DNA of 64,000 bases from Apostichopus japonicus (taxonomy: Eukaryota > Echinodermata > Holothuroidea > Aspidochirotida > Stichopodidae): the NCBI RefSeq assembly GCF_037975245.1, contig NC_092569.1, forward strand, positions 8,957,001 to 9,021,000. The letters are read 5' to 3'. This document shows positions 1 through 13,628 of this stretch, piece by piece (position 1 is the first letter of the stretch; each line of letters begins with the position of its first letter). The translations under genes were made by a program, and so were the position numbers. The notes under the pieces are model-generated. The model saw nothing but the letters and a program-made list of their open reading frames with translations, ran no database searches and had not been told where the DNA came from.

Positions 1-86
1 AGACTATCATAAAAATGATATTTTCCCCCGCAAATCAATTCATATCTCCCTAAAATGTAAAGTAAAAATCTTCAATAAATACTACT

Positions 87-186
87 CATGTGAGCACAAA
101 AACTAGTGCATGAATTATATATATATTTTTTGAGTGAAGTTGGATAAGAACAGAACCAGACAAAGAGTGGAAATACATACATATAA
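87..186. repeat. dispersed segment shared with 36271-36459
   Basis: The words AGTTGGATAAGAACAGA and CCAGACAAAGAG and their flanks recur at about 36375-36459. A short match, ATGTGAGCA, also lies about 90 bp further out in that copy, so this copy looks internally deleted. The segment replaces the 3' end of the MYND-DUF4470 pseudogene. Its nature is unknown. Confidence 0.6.
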
Positions 187-231
187 ACAACAGAAGGAAA
201 AGTATTCTGTTGCAACATCGTATTGCTTCAG

Positions 232-1437
232 TAAAAAGGCCGCATGCAGATTTGTCACACTAATGAACAGTTTTAGTGCTTCAAGAACGTTGCATATTCT
301 GTCATAGTCAACTAAGTTTGAAGAAAATATTCTGTCAAAGCCTCCCTCATAATCATGTCGATTGATGACAGATCCTATGAGTGAGAAGTCCTCCGTACTG
401 ATGAAGAATGAAAGTCGCTGATTTCGAATCATTGTCCGAGATTTGGCAACTATGTGAGTATTAAATACATGACACATTGCACTAATAGAGTCATACGTTT
501 TGAATTGAACCATATCCAAATAGTCCCACATTTGGAAAGGTAGACAATCAGATCTAATGCAGTAGGTAAAGTCGAAACTTGACGGCAGCCTTCTGACTGC
601 AGTTAGTAACGGTTCCCATCCCCTGCCAGTGAACGTCGGGTTGTAGTGCGCCACCGTATTCTCCGCGTGTGCTTCGGGTAGTATTACACCATCATCAAAC
701 TACTTTTTAACTGACGAGTCATGTTGCTGTGGCACGTCATGCAATAGACCCTGTAAACCGACGCTGACCATTGGATCATAATCAAATAAGGCCTTTCTCT
801 CCTCAAAAATGTTAGCGCATGACTCAGTCCCAATTTGGCAGGAATATCTTCTCCATCCATCCCAAACCTCACGCATTGCTTTATATGATTGCTCATTGAC
901 GTCAATCATTCCTCCAGTCTTCATTTTCAAATGTAAAGAATTCATTTTAATCAGCTTTGAAAGAGTCTCCTGAAGTAGCAAATAATCTTTACTAGGGAGT
1001 TGAAATGACAACCATATCGTAGAAACATTTGAAACCTCCTCTGCTTCACAGGCACTGATCAGGAAGAGTAGAAGGACATTTCGTGCCATAGGGAAAGGAT
1101 CGATATCGTTCAAGACAAATTTAAGACTACCATTAAAATCGTCTGGCAGTGATTCGACAGTTTTCATCACGTGGCGCAAATCACCACAAGCTGGCAACAA
1201 AATGTTAACGCTTTTTAGGACACTCTGTCCGCCTTTCATTTCGTTACTTTGTAAGTTCAAGAGATCGTTTGCAAAAGAATTACTGAAATGGAATGGGTAG
1301 TCACCCATACACGTTATCGGTCTGGATGCTACTTGTTTAACGATCGTCTGCCATTTTCGACACACTGGTTTATGTTTCGTCTAATCTCTTTGTTGGCATT
1401 CTATGTTGCAATATCACACAGAGTAACAGCCAGAACA
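232..1437 (-). pseudogene. MYND-DUF4470 gene duplicate, truncated and with stop codons
   Basis: The minus strand encodes a close paralogue of the intact gene at 31281-35090. Shared blocks include CRKWQ, LLPACGDL, FVLNDIDPF, ARNVLLLFL, MIDVNEQSYKAMREVW, HDVPQQH, YNPTFTGRG and YCIRSDC. The reading frame is kept throughout, but three codons that are Trp in the intact copy are stops: one TGA and one TAG in the second MYND finger (about 1410 and 1380) and TAG at 700-702, just before FDDG. The intron acceptor (pyrimidine-rich, ending TAG before TGT at 1437) survives, so this is a DNA-level duplicate and not a retrocopy. Homology stops near 232 after HAAF, so the last roughly 140 residues are missing and unrelated repeat sequence follows. 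The first MYND exon was not clearly found. Readthrough is conceivable, but loss of the 3' end makes a pseudogene far more likely. Confidence 0.88.
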
Positions 1438-1440
1438 CTA

Positions 1441-4400
1441 TGTAAGATAACAATAAATTCTTCAGTTAACATACTAGATAAAATAACCATTTATTCCGTT
1501 ATTTCCGTGTCGTTGTAATTACAAAATATGAGAACAAGAATTACACAACAGCTCCATTTAGAGGATGGAACACTGAATCATGTCATAAGTTAGGCTCATA
1601 TAATCTAAGCGATGTTATTTCAGTGCTCTTGTGTATGGCCGAAATCAAGCTCCTCGTGGCTAACCACCAAAAACAACCTTGCCTAGCGACTAACAGTGGA
1701 GGAAACAACTCCAGATTTTGAGAGTGCTTATTTCTAATTGCTGCCCCCACCTGCTACTAGTATAGCTACCCACATCCAGGGCTTTTATTTGTAAACGCTA
1801 TACTCAGTGTAGCAGTTAAAAGTGTCCGACCGGATTATACTTTCTAAGGAAATAATGTCCTGCCAATATCATTGGAAATTCGGTCCGCAACGATACCATA
1901 GGATATGTAGTCCCCATTCGAAAATGTCACAAAAATGAGAATTTCCCATATGAATGTTTCAAATTAGGTAATTGTCAGGTCTTTGGGTATTACTGCAAGT
2001 TTAATTCCATACTGAAAATGCTAACAGTTTTGTGGTTTGATACTTAATTCAGTTGGTTTCATTTGTATCATTACATGGAACATATGGAAATGTTTTGGGA
2101 CGTTTGTCGCATGAAATATGCGCGATATATACATCACATATTCTGATACATACAAAGACGTTCACTTTGAGTTAAGGGGGCAACGGGGGGGGGGGGGGGT
2201 CGGTAGTGTTTTATGCTTTTATCCATTGCTCGTTACAGTTCGACATTTACAGTCAAGCGCCCTTGGTTATTGCTAATTCTTTTCATTTTTTGTTCCAATT
2301 ACTTTACAACAACCTACTCATTTTAAGCATGATTTATCGTACCAATATGCTGACCACTATTAATACACTATTACTAAGTATAATATAAATAAATACGCAT
2401 AGTACTGATAGGCTAGGCTACATAAGCACTGTATAATATAAACGAAGCGGAATTCATTGCCTGGACCAACTGCTACTTTTCTACATCAAATATTTTGGAA
2501 CAGTAGGTCAGTTACCGCGTCGTGCAGTGACATTCTTTATATATTTTCAGTGCTTGGAACTACTGTTTTACTCCATACAACCGCAACGAAATCGCCGTAC
2601 GTATCGTATGTAAGAATGCTAACCCATGTTCGTTAAAGTGTATACTACATATAAGTACGTACGAAAAGTTCACAGTGTCTGTATTGTGGCAAATTATAAT
2701 ATTCCCCACGGCAGTACCGTCGCCCTAGTCAGCATAAACATAAAATTGACGTTTTTCGCAGAATATTATTTTCTGGTTTACAAGAGATGAATCATATATG
2801 ATTGATTAGTTTGACTGAAAACAATTCTAACGCTTAATAAAGCTTTTCAATAATTATGTTATTAAACAATCACTACGTCACATAAAACTAAGACAGAGGT
2901 CATGTGACAACGGTTGCATATCAAACAGATAATACATAGCGAGCCCTCATTTGACTTTCGTAACAAAAGACAGGCGGGTTTGATAAAATTACGAAACCAA
3001 TCGGCAATTTTATATGGTTGTAAAGATTACAAAATATCTAATCTCAAGCCGTTTGCCCAGCAGTTTGATCAGCAGTTTGATCAATAGTTGAAAGAGACAG
3101 TCAGCAAAACAGTTATAGGGCCCTACCATGCCATACAGGGGCAAAGTCAACGTGTAAAGATCACTGACGACTTGAAATAGACGTACATAATATTTCTACA
3201 TACAAACTTACCATTTGTTGGGGTACGATTTTGATCACCGAGAGCATCTCATGTTAAGCTATTCCCGAGTATCCAAAACAATATTTTCAAAAGATAAATA
3301 AGACAGGTTATAACGTTCAAAACGACTAAACCATATCAACTCTAAAGAACATAAGTGACAAAAGGGTTTGTTTAATAACTAATAGGATTGTATAGAGTGA
3401 TTAACTTTTAAATGTAGCATTAAAAGTTTGACAAACATTTATTTTGTTTTCGCTCTATAACATAATTGCTTTATAAGAGGATAGTTAAATGCATAAACAT
3501 GTGAACACTGCATTTATTACCAACTCATGAAGTTATGTGTAATCAACACACTGTCTAAGGTATCATGCGATAAAGGTCTAAGGGTATTCATAATATTCTG
3601 TCAGGTGCATGCCCCTAAAAGGCCTACAAATTGACTGTCGTAACATCCTTTCCCTACCGAGTTGTGATGGGTGTTTATGATAGAGGGATACTTCAGCAAT
3701 AGGTTTTCACTTGTTGGACAATATGGGAGGTGTTAGCTGCCGAGTAGGCAGTATGCATGTAACGTCTTCACTTACGACATATACACACTGTACATTATGT
3801 AACTTCATATGCCTGGCCAAACCGTATACTCCCAACAAAGTTACCATAACACACTTCCGTTGATGGAGTCCAGTATATTCAACTAATAAAGCCCCGCAGT
3901 GGCAAAGGGGAATAAGGCCTCTTTGAACCCCTTGGAGGTGCTCATTGAGTTTGGTTGACACTTGGGACGAGAAGCAAATGTTATTACTAGTCAGCAGGAT
4001 ATTTTATTTCCATCTTATCCAATCCCCAAAGTAAAATTACCTTCACATTATATGGCTGAATGAAAAAGTTATGAATTTGAAAGTCTGGGCAAATTACAGT
4101 AGGCGGCCTGTGTTAAACATATTTACTTTAATTGTAGAATAAAGAACCCACAAAGTTACTGTGCTCCTTTAATTGTGTTTCGGGTTGTTTTCTCTCTGAA
4201 ATGGCAAAATATGCAGAGTATTGAGAAATGTATAACAGCTGCAATTTCATCCAAGGTAGAGATATAAAACCTTAATCTGGAGGTCAATGAGCTTGAAGCA
4301 GTTTGTAATAATGTCATCTTTTGGTTTAATGAAAATATGGCTGTAATTGTTCTTTTTTTTTGTCTCAAGTTAACACTCAAGAATAATGGCAATACATTTG

Positions 4401-5236
4401 AGAACTGTATCAACCAAAAACGCACTGAACTATTTTATGTCTTGGTGTCCCATGGAGGTGGAGGAAAGTTGACGCCTCTTAGGAGTGGGCTTATCAGGTA
4501 CTTCACCTGTAAAATGATGGAACAAGACCTTTGCTTTAATAACACCAGTATCTGTGCTTTATGATAAAAGCCATTCCATAGTGACTTGTGTGCAATTCTG
4601 AACAGAATTTCATATTTTGATTTGTTTATATATGTAATTTAAACAGTAATATCATTACTTTATTAAATCAAATATTCAATTTATCAAATATAGCATCTTT
4701 CAAGAAGAAATAAATAATGGGACGTGGGGTATGGGGGTGGAGCAGCGGGTAAATTTTTATAAGTAAATGAACGTTGAATAATTTACGCAATAATTACAGA
4801 CCTATATCTCCAATGGCAGAGGAGAAACCATGCCATAACCTATGGTAAATGAAGAATAAACAATAAGTAAAAAAGTTGTCTTCAAAGGATGGGTGTTACG
4901 AGATCAACAGTTAACTTGAAAAATAGCTCAAATTGGTTACTTTTACTCTGGGCCCATGTCTCACCTGCGACCATTCAAAATACTTTATTATGCCTCACAC
5001 ACCCAACCATATAACAAATGACTTAAATATGACACCTTTACAATAACAACAGCTGGACTAAAGTTGGTCGTAGACTCTACATAGAGCTTCTAAGAGATGT
5101 CTGTAACAGAGAATCTTTCCATGGCTAACGTAATAGTGAGGTAGCTGGCCACCTCTTACTTCGTCGCATCTTGCCTCCTCAGTTTTATTACAACGGGTTC
5201 ACATATACTGCTAGTTGGACAGAGAGATGGATCAAG
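1441..5236. other. intergenic, no gene supported
   Basis: I see no convincing coding exon here. There is a poly-G tract at about 2180-2199. A minus-strand open stretch at 3707-3961 has scattered Cys/His reminiscent of a decayed MYND finger, but it cannot be assigned with confidence. Confidence 0.5.
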
Positions 5237-5310
5237 GCTCTGCAGTCGAGCCGGGACTTGATCGCGGAACCTTCAGCATGTGAGGCGAGTGTCCTAACCA
5301 CTACACCGCC
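5237..5310 (-). repeat. tRNA-derived SINE head (tRNA-like)
   Basis: On the minus strand GGCGGTGTAGTGGTTAGGAC gives a good pol III A-box context, and CGATCAAGTCCCGG is a weaker B-box about 30 bases on. The spacing fits a tRNA-related sequence. I cannot fold a clean cloverleaf with paired acceptor ends, so a SINE head or tRNA pseudogene is more likely than a functional tRNA. Confidence 0.45.
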
Positions 5311-5312
5311 AA

Positions 5313-8300
5313 TATGAAAAGAAGAAGGCAGTGTTCATAAGCCCATATCTTCGAAACCAAGGGAAGTACATTATTTCTGATGTTACAAAACTTATGGACA
5401 TGAAATACCCTAATCAGCCAATTTGAGACTGTATAGGCCCTCCATCTCAGCTAAAACAATTGGACCTTCAAAATGCCCACGCGTGGACATTTTACAGTTC
5501 ACAAGTGCTAATTTGTTTGGAACGAGTCGTATCTCGCAGAGTGCTGGGAATTTGGAATTTTTGGTAAAAGGAGATATTTATATTACCGTCTCTCGTTGAA
5601 AACCACAGTATTTCAAAACAACATATTTTCAAGCATGGCCCAAACTTGACATTAGTTAAAAAATCGAGACCGCTTGGCATTGTCTTGCATAACAAAAGTA
5701 CAAGTTAAGCCCATGCCAAAGGTCTGTACAGCCAGCTCAATGATGCATATTTTTTTATATCACACAGGTTACCATCAGTAAAACTAAGAAAATAATACCT
5801 GTGGTAATAGTGCATACCTGCCTTTTGAATTACCTCGAAAACATTCAAGACGTGAAAAATTGACATTCATTTAAGAGTCAAGTGTTTAAATACCTCTTGA
5901 AGTTGATGAAGTTGTATGACTGTTGGGATTCATGATATTAATTTAATTGATCGTGATAAAACTAGATGTTTGTGTGTTTTTGTTAATAGCTAGTACGATA
6001 GGTTTTGTGTACCTTGGACTGTTGTGACCTAAGTAGTGACCTAACAGTTAGGCTAGTCTATGGCTTGGATAGTCAAGTAGCAGCTAATTTTTGTAGCATT
6101 TACGCTTTACTTGTTTGTTCAATCAAATTCAGTTGGATAGTCAAGGAGTAGCTATATTTTGCAGCATTTTCGGATTATTTGTTTGCTCAATCCCAACTAA
6201 CTGCAAAAGATTATCCGGCAAAGAATGATGACTCTATATCTTCAATTATAATCACAGTGATATTAATCCCAGCTCCTCCAAGGTCATACAGAAGCTATGA
6301 TGTGTTCTTATGAAATTATCATCGAGAACTACCATTGTCGTGTTCGTTCTTCTTTTATCTGTTCGTTAGTTTCTCCATTCTGCGATAGTGACATTCAAGC
6401 TAGATTGTTAAATTTCTTCAGCTTTTGATGCTGGTCTCAGGAAAGGAAACATGAACAAAGTGATTCACGAAAATCGATGAAACATTCATTTAACGTTAAA
6501 TACATCCAACGATAACAAAAATAACACAACGTGCACTTTTTCTGTTGTTTGTAAGTAATGCCTGTAAGTAGTTAGTAGTACCTGTCGATACCAGATACTG
6601 TCAAATATCTTGCACAGCGTCGAATCGACTCATATACTTCCAAGCTTCAAGCACGAAAAGGTAAAACCATGCGCAAGTCGGCTCACACACATGCTTTGAG
6701 CATATGATACGCGTCCGTAATTCGCATACACCTACTTGATGTACAAAATAATTCATGACTTCTATGCCTCTTACACACAGAAACACGAGTCGAATTCAAG
6801 CCAGTTTTGGACAATATGGTAACTTACAATGTGTTCGTAGACGCTTAATGCTAAAGCAAAAGATTGTATAGTGCCGAAGGCGCTGGATTGATCACTTCTA
6901 TACATCTAATACACAAACACGTGAAGCCTGCAAGTGCGTTTTTGAATATATGATTTCTTGCAGCGCGCTCGCATACTGCACTTAAGTTGCATAAACAAAT
7001 CTTTTATTAGCACAGAATAGGCACCGTAACAGTAGGACAGTTTATATATTAATTTGGATTTAAGGACAGGGAACTGCTGTTTTTACTGATGTATACATTA
7101 CCTAAAGATGTGGGAATGTATTCCACAATTTCCAGTTCTAAAGTTATTATTTTCTTTCAAACAAGCGAACTGCACATTGAACGCACACGTGCAGCGAGCA
7201 CTGTGCACAGTGCACAACAGACGACAGGATTCGCTGTTCCTTAGTAATCATACCACAACTTCAGTAAAGTATACATCCGCTCAAAACAAAGACATAAAAT
7301 GATCTTATGAACGGTTGATTTGGCATATTTTCAGACACCACCTTCTGTGACGTACGGAATTGGCGAAAAATATAGTTTTGAGGAGTTAAATCGCTCATTG
7401 GCAGAGATTACCTTTCCAAAAAAGTCGTTATTTGACACTATCAGACTGAACCAAATTAACGATGAACGATTTTTATCTCAACCAACGAACCACGTTAATG
7501 CCGAATAATGAGGAGAGGGATTTAATCATCCTATGTGCGTCGCTGAGGATTTCAAGTTTGACATTTCGCCAAGCAACACATTATGTGACATTTGTTTTTG
7601 ATGCCACGTCAATATACAATTTTTATTGCGTTAAGCGATGGTCAAACTGTCGAGTTGTTCCATAATAACCTTAACATGCCTATTTCCTTCATACAACCGT
7701 TACGAAAGACGTAATTCTTATTAGAAAGCGATTGGTAGTCTAGAAATGTATTTGAAGTCAATTAGTTTAGTCCTCTTCCTGTTAGAGCTTGTGTTTCATG
7801 TCGTTAAAGAGTACATATTTATACCTGCATAAATATGGAACTATTCTATTGTAGTGAAGCAATTATTCTCACCGTTCCTTTGTAAATAATGGTATCATAT
7901 TGAATATTTTAAAGGCATTGTTTGTTGATACACTACATAACTTTTTAACTGAGTAGAGGGTCATAGATTGAGACATCAGATCAGCCCTTTATCGGTCAGT
8001 TGCTTGATTTAAAAAAGAAATGAATAATAAAACTGAATTTAAACAGTGTCTGCATCGGTAAAGTAAACGTGAATATATTCGTCTATGGAATATCCTGGTC
8101 TACGTTTAAAGAGATTAAAAGGTTCTTCAAGTTCAAAACTTCGCGGCAGGTTTATGCATGACGATATATTACTTCACGATAACAACGTTTCGACCTTGCT
8201 TGCGTGTGAAATTTTAGTTTGAGTTGTTCATGTGTGTATACAGCTATCAATATGTCCTGTAATAGAATGCATGTATTGCATGTAAACTATAGGCCTACAC

Positions 8301-8352
8301 TCATGGCTAAAAGATCTATTTACTACAATAAACCTTTGGCTCCTTTCGAGTC
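5313..8352. other. intergenic, no gene supported
   Basis: AT-rich sequence with only short open frames that lack splice or family support. I see no recognisable element. Confidence 0.5.
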
Positions 8353-10573
8353 CAGGTGCGTATCCAGGGGGGGGCGTTGGGGGTGCGCGCCCCCCGGGTA
8401 AGAAAAAGAGGAGAGAAAAAAAGGGAAGAAAAAAGGAAAAAAGAGGGGAAAAAAGAGGAGGAGGAGAGGAAGGAAGGGAAAAGAAAAAGAAGAAAGAGAG
8501 AAAAAGGAGAAAAGGAGGGAGTAAAAGAAAACGCGAATAGAAAGAGGAACAGTGACATCATTACAGCGCTGAAGGGTAGCCAGTGACGGATCAATGATTT
8601 CGTAAAAGTGTGACTCACCCTACCCCTTACACCGACAACTCCATTTTTTGACGTTTCCATTTTCCTCTCTCACTAATGATATATATATATATACTATATA
8701 TGGTCTATCATAACGCGTGTGTAGAATTGTGCTATGAAACCTACTGTGGCTGGTCTCGAACTCGACCGTGTCGTCGGGGAACATGACGATTTTTGGGATG
8801 GGGGCGACCCCCGCCCCCCCCCATTCAGCATTTTTTTTAAATGATATCGCTAAGTAATTTCAAAATAGAAAGTGCTTAGATGCAACTTACAAGGCCTGGG
8901 AAGTGTCATTTCCAGCGATCTGGAAGACATTTTCGGCCAAAATTTGCTTGTACGCTTCGCGCTAACAAATGGTCCTGGGTAGTGCCATTTCCAGCGATCT
9001 GGGAGGCATTTTCGGCCAAAATTTTCTTGAACGCTTCGCGCCAACCTATGGTGGCTCTACGCTTAGATAGTTTGCCTACAGGCTTCGCCCCTCCCTTGGC
9101 AAATTCCTCGCTACGCGCCTGTTCGAATTTGTAACGCAAACAGCAGATATCCCATCATATCAGTGAGCATGAAAATGGCGTTCCAGGATGAAAAGCCTCA
9201 AAACTGTCCGACTTGTCTGAAAAAATAACCAAAAATTTTCGCGTGTTCAACGTGTTAATGTCAATATCATATAAGCAAGCATCGGTTATTACATCGCATG
9301 CCATCATGTACCGTACGGTCCGTCGGTTATTACATCGCATGCCATCATGTACCGTACGGTCCGTTCAAATTGCGCAGTATACCGCGGGTTGCTAATGTGA
9401 ACAACGACATGTCTCATGTAGATGTATAAAAAGCATGGAGGTCCAATTATGTCAAAATTCTCTTTTACATTAGTAATGGCGAATTAGGGGCTGCACCCCC
9501 GCCGCGCAGTGGCGGAGCGTCCATACGGTCAGGGCGGATGCCCCCCCCCCCTCCGACGGACTCAAATGGACTGCTGGAGCCTTTTTCAGCTCTTTACCAC
9601 TTTTTACTTATTCTAGATTATTGACTTTTTTATTGCGCTCTCATCTACTTCTTGACATTTGTCACATTTTGTTCGTGTAATTTGGCGATGACACCTTATT
9701 CTTCGTTTATCTGCAAATTAGCCAGGCCCGGAAAGGGTCATTTCCGGCGATCTAGAAAGTATCTTTACTCAAAAATTTTCTGTACGCTACGCGCCAACCA
9801 GTGGTGGCGCTCCGCTTAGATAGTGTCGAAAGCGTCCCTACAGACCATTCTCGCCCCTTCTGACCAATACCCCTAGCTCCGCCACTGCCGCCGCGCCTCC
9901 TACGCCTATGTGTGTAGTGTTCGGTTTCGGATATATCTGCTATTTTTTCATTTCCTTCAACCAAGTTTTACAATAGCCGTTATAAGAGGTTTTAATATTT
10001 GTACACCAATAAATTAACTGTGTCTGAATTTTAGAAAATTTCTGACCAACATTCTGCATCACACTTCCCTCTACTCGTGCAATTTTGACCGGTCTGTTAG
10101 GGGTTGAAGGAAGTTTTTCTATATTGGTTGTCCATAGATGAAATTTTGTACAACATTATGGGTATGTTTTGAAGTGAGTTTATTCACGAGAAATGTGAAG
10201 TTTCAAATTCTGAACAAAAATGGGGCTTAAAACCTTGAAAAGTGGGGCTGACGTGTATTGAGGGCCGCGACGTAGAATCACCTACAAAAGCAAAGACCCA
10301 CAGGATATGCGATCAGGTCGAACATGATGTGTGCCGGGTTGACAATCTTCAAAAAGGTTATGGATGGAAAAAAAACTTTTAGGAAATACTTGGTTCTCAG
10401 GCAAAAAGTGTACATCTGGTTGGTCATTTCAAGCCCTAGAAGTGTCGTTTCCGGTGATCTGGGGGGTATCAAAATAAGAAATTTTCTTGTACGTTGCGCG
10501 CCAACCGATGGTGGCGCTCCGCTTAGATAGTAATTCGCGCCCCCCGGGTTTGAAAATCCTGGATACGCGGCTG
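8353..10573 (-). mobile_element. non-autonomous hAT-like transposon, copy A
   Basis: The terminal inverted repeats read CAGGTGCGTATCCAGG on the left and, in reverse complement, CAGCCGCGTATCCAGG on the right. Flanking GAGTC (8348-8352) and AAGTC (10574-10578) are a probable 5-bp target duplication with one mismatch. The element is inverted relative to copies B (25298-27180) and C (36003-38666). It has a polypurine tract near 8399-8530, several copies of a reiterated internal module containing GGCGCGAAGCGTACAAG (minus strand), and a nested MITE. A 41-bp block at 9283-9364 is tandemly duplicated only in this copy. No transposase reading frame is visible. Assignment to hAT rests on the CAGG termini; a 5-bp duplication is not the usual 8 bp. 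Confidence 0.82.
9507..9887. mobile_element. hAT MITE nested in copy A
   Basis: Ends CAGTGGCGGAGC and GCTCCGCCACTG are perfect inverted repeats flanked by the 8-bp duplication CCGCCGCG (9499-9506 and 9888-9895). The element is 381 bp and non-coding. The same MITE, with the same target duplication read on the other strand, sits at the same place in copy C. Confidence 0.92.
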
Positions 10574-13500
10574 AAGTCTATAGTGATTTAGTCATTGAAT
10601 CGAGCAAGTCTTGTTTCCACAAAAATGCAAGCAACTAAAATAGAGAATGAACACAATGAACACAAAACTTTACATCATATTCTCAAAATGGCCAAGACCA
10701 CCCACCCCCCCCCCCCCACTCTACTCTCGTCTCAGCTTTGAAAGTCATGTGCACGTCTCTGACTATATCTTATGAATGTAGATTTTCGCTTACTTAAGGT
10801 TTCTTTGTTTAGAACTCACGTTACCGTAGCGTTATGTTGAGGTGTTCCGACTCAATTATTTCAGGGCTCAAATATTAAATAGGTGGAACGGCAGATAAAG
10901 AGAAACTCCAGACATATATAGATACAGTTGCAGAATATAAACTTTATTTCTTCTGATAAAATGTTGTTGCTGGAGTGGATATCCAGAATAATGCATCTGA
11001 ACTGCACTCACTAAAGTCTAGAATGCTAGTCCTTTTCATACTAAAAACTACAGTTTTAAGTCATTCTAACTTCCCGAGAAAGGGCTATAACCTCTCTGTG
11101 ACATAGACTCTTTGTCTGGAATATTTACGTATAGTTACTAATGCACATAGAAGAGTGCTATGACTAACCACATTCTTAAACACATGAGATGTAACAGGGT
11201 GTCATCTGTGGTCAATCATGAGGATTTCATGGAATTAAGACAAAGGGGTCTTGTACGACAATGATGTGAGTGAGGTGTTCATAAACTCGGGAACATGAAG
11301 TAAGTAGTTACATTTAACACACAGAGGCATTAGGCATGAAAGCAGATGCTTAAAGTGATACAACGTGGATATAACTCCGTTCTGCAATATAATAGATCAC
11401 GATAAAGGAACTGTACCTCTTCCGGGATTCCTGCGGTGTATGTGGTATTAGTATTCCTAATATGACCCCCCCCCCCCCTTCAAAGAAAATGAGCTAGATT
11501 ATCCGGAAAGTATCCACCTAAAACCAACCATGTACCTAAAGATCATCATCTCAAATTCCTTGGAACAGGAATACCACACATATATTCCACCTCCTCCATT
11601 CCAAATGAACTAGATCAGCTCATTGAGTAACTCATTAAAATTTATTCTAAGAATTTCCAGCATAGTCGCAAACATCAAAAATTGTTATAAGGTTTACCGT
11701 TCTAGGTGGGAAGCCCATAAATGCACAATATACCTCTTCAACGTAAAACTGAACTAGATCAGCTTAACGTTAACGTTACATTTACAGCTGCTTACTGTAC
11801 GAACAACGGTCAGCCCACGTTAAGTTGGCAGTTTCGTTCAGTTTACTGGATGAGATGATCTAGTTTTGTTTGTGTGAGTGCGTGTGTGTGTGGAGGGGGT
11901 GTGGGTGTCGAATTTATGAAAATGTCTGCCATAACTGTTCCAAATACTTTGAGATGGTGTAATTTAAGTATAGGGTGGTTTTAAGAGGTAACGTTATGTG
12001 ATGACATAGCTTATTGTTTATCCTATACATGATTGATCACGAAAGGTAGCTGAGGACAGACACAACTTTGCATATTCTGTATTAGTTTACTTTGTGGATG
12101 AAAATTGTCTTTGATATCACACTTTGGTGACTACATAATAATATTAACACAACCTTCAGGAAGCAACTTTACAATGTAATTCTTCTGAAGATATGGTGAT
12201 TCGTTTCAAATGACATACGGGTACTTGTAATTCCTTTGTTCAAATCCTCAGTCTGAATGAATACAAGTGCACACGAACTTGTTTTCTAATGTCTTAACTA
12301 CAACCTGATGACATTTCCCTTACTTAATCCCATTATCTGGACAAAGGATGAGTGTTGATCTATATATTGTTTGACTGCAGGTGACAGGAATTTCTTTTGT
12401 CTCATGTACACACATAGATACACAGTCATGAGCCTGGTGTTCCCGAAATCATGGCGGTAGATATTCGAGCTTTCAATGTGTGGAGGTAGTGTAACCAGTT
12501 GCAATGTTAAACCGTATTGGTCAAATACTGGTTTACCTCATATGTACTGTCTTTTAATGGACATGATCCAATCAAAGTGCTAATATGTAGGCAAATGGAG
12601 TTTGGTTAACAGGTTCAATATTAATACTTTCGTTCCTCTGTGAAAACACTTTTTTTTTGCCATTGCCAAGACCCGGAATGTGCTTATTACGAGATTCATA
12701 TGGATAAGTCATTTGTTGCTATTTAAGCAACAGGAAAATTATAATAGGAAGGTCATCTTTTTGAAGAACAATTACAATTTATATCACGTACAGCTACTGT
12801 GATCTATTTCCTAGAGTATAAAAGGAGATTTTAGTCAGTCAAGATCAATCAACCATATCTTGAGAGCGGGACAAAATTTTGAGATGGGGTCTTCAATCAA
12901 CAGCGTGGATTTATTTGTTATCTTTATATCATTATGGTTACATTATCTAAACATGACATATCCCTTTATCTCAAAACATCAACGTGGACTGGGATAGAAA
13001 TACAATTTTATTTATGAGCAAGCAGCGATTTTTAAAGTTCTTGAACATATCAAAATTAATTTCTTGACGACAGTTTCAAGTAAATATGAGAAAAAAATGA
13101 GAGAGTAAACGCAATCACTGAGTCCAAATGGAATGTTAATTAATCAAAATATATTTGTCAAAAAGAAGTGCAAAGAGCATGCATGTGTTTACTTGAAGTT
13201 ATTAGAATTGACAAATGAATCAGTTTACATTAATAATCGGACCTGGTCTGATGAGACTTCTTCATAATCCATTGAATAGGATTCGCTGGATGCCGAAGTT
13301 AATGGCTTAGCAAACTTGCTAAAAATTGGCGGAATATTAGACGAAAACCACATCCTCATAGCATCTTGTATCGCAAAGATATGAATTTTTCACATTTCTG
13401 ATTTTGTATGTGTATCTGGCAATAACAGAAAAGATGATGGCATTAGAAAACTTCCGAAAATTGTCAATTATGTATCCGCATGTAGGGGAAAAACGATAAG

Positions 13501-13628
13501 TTTTTAAAACAAAATACATTTTGATTAACTTCTAACTACAGAGAACTTGGACAGTCAATTTTCCCCAAAAGTAATAACTACAGAACAAATGGTGTGAAAA
13601 TATATATTACTATTGCGCACGTAATGGG
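10574..13628. other. intergenic, no gene supported
   Basis: Homopolymer C tracts occur near 10705 and 11466, and a GT-rich patch near 11870-11905. I see no exon or element with defined ends. Confidence 0.5.

Noticed and set aside
5237-5310. Functional tRNA gene
   Set aside because: A-box is good but the B-box is degenerate and the acceptor ends do not pair; a SINE head explains it better.
8316-8660. Open frames rich in Lys/Glu or Ser/Phe in copies A, B and C
   Set aside because: They are polypurine/polypyrimidine tracts at a transposon end; the frame content follows base composition.
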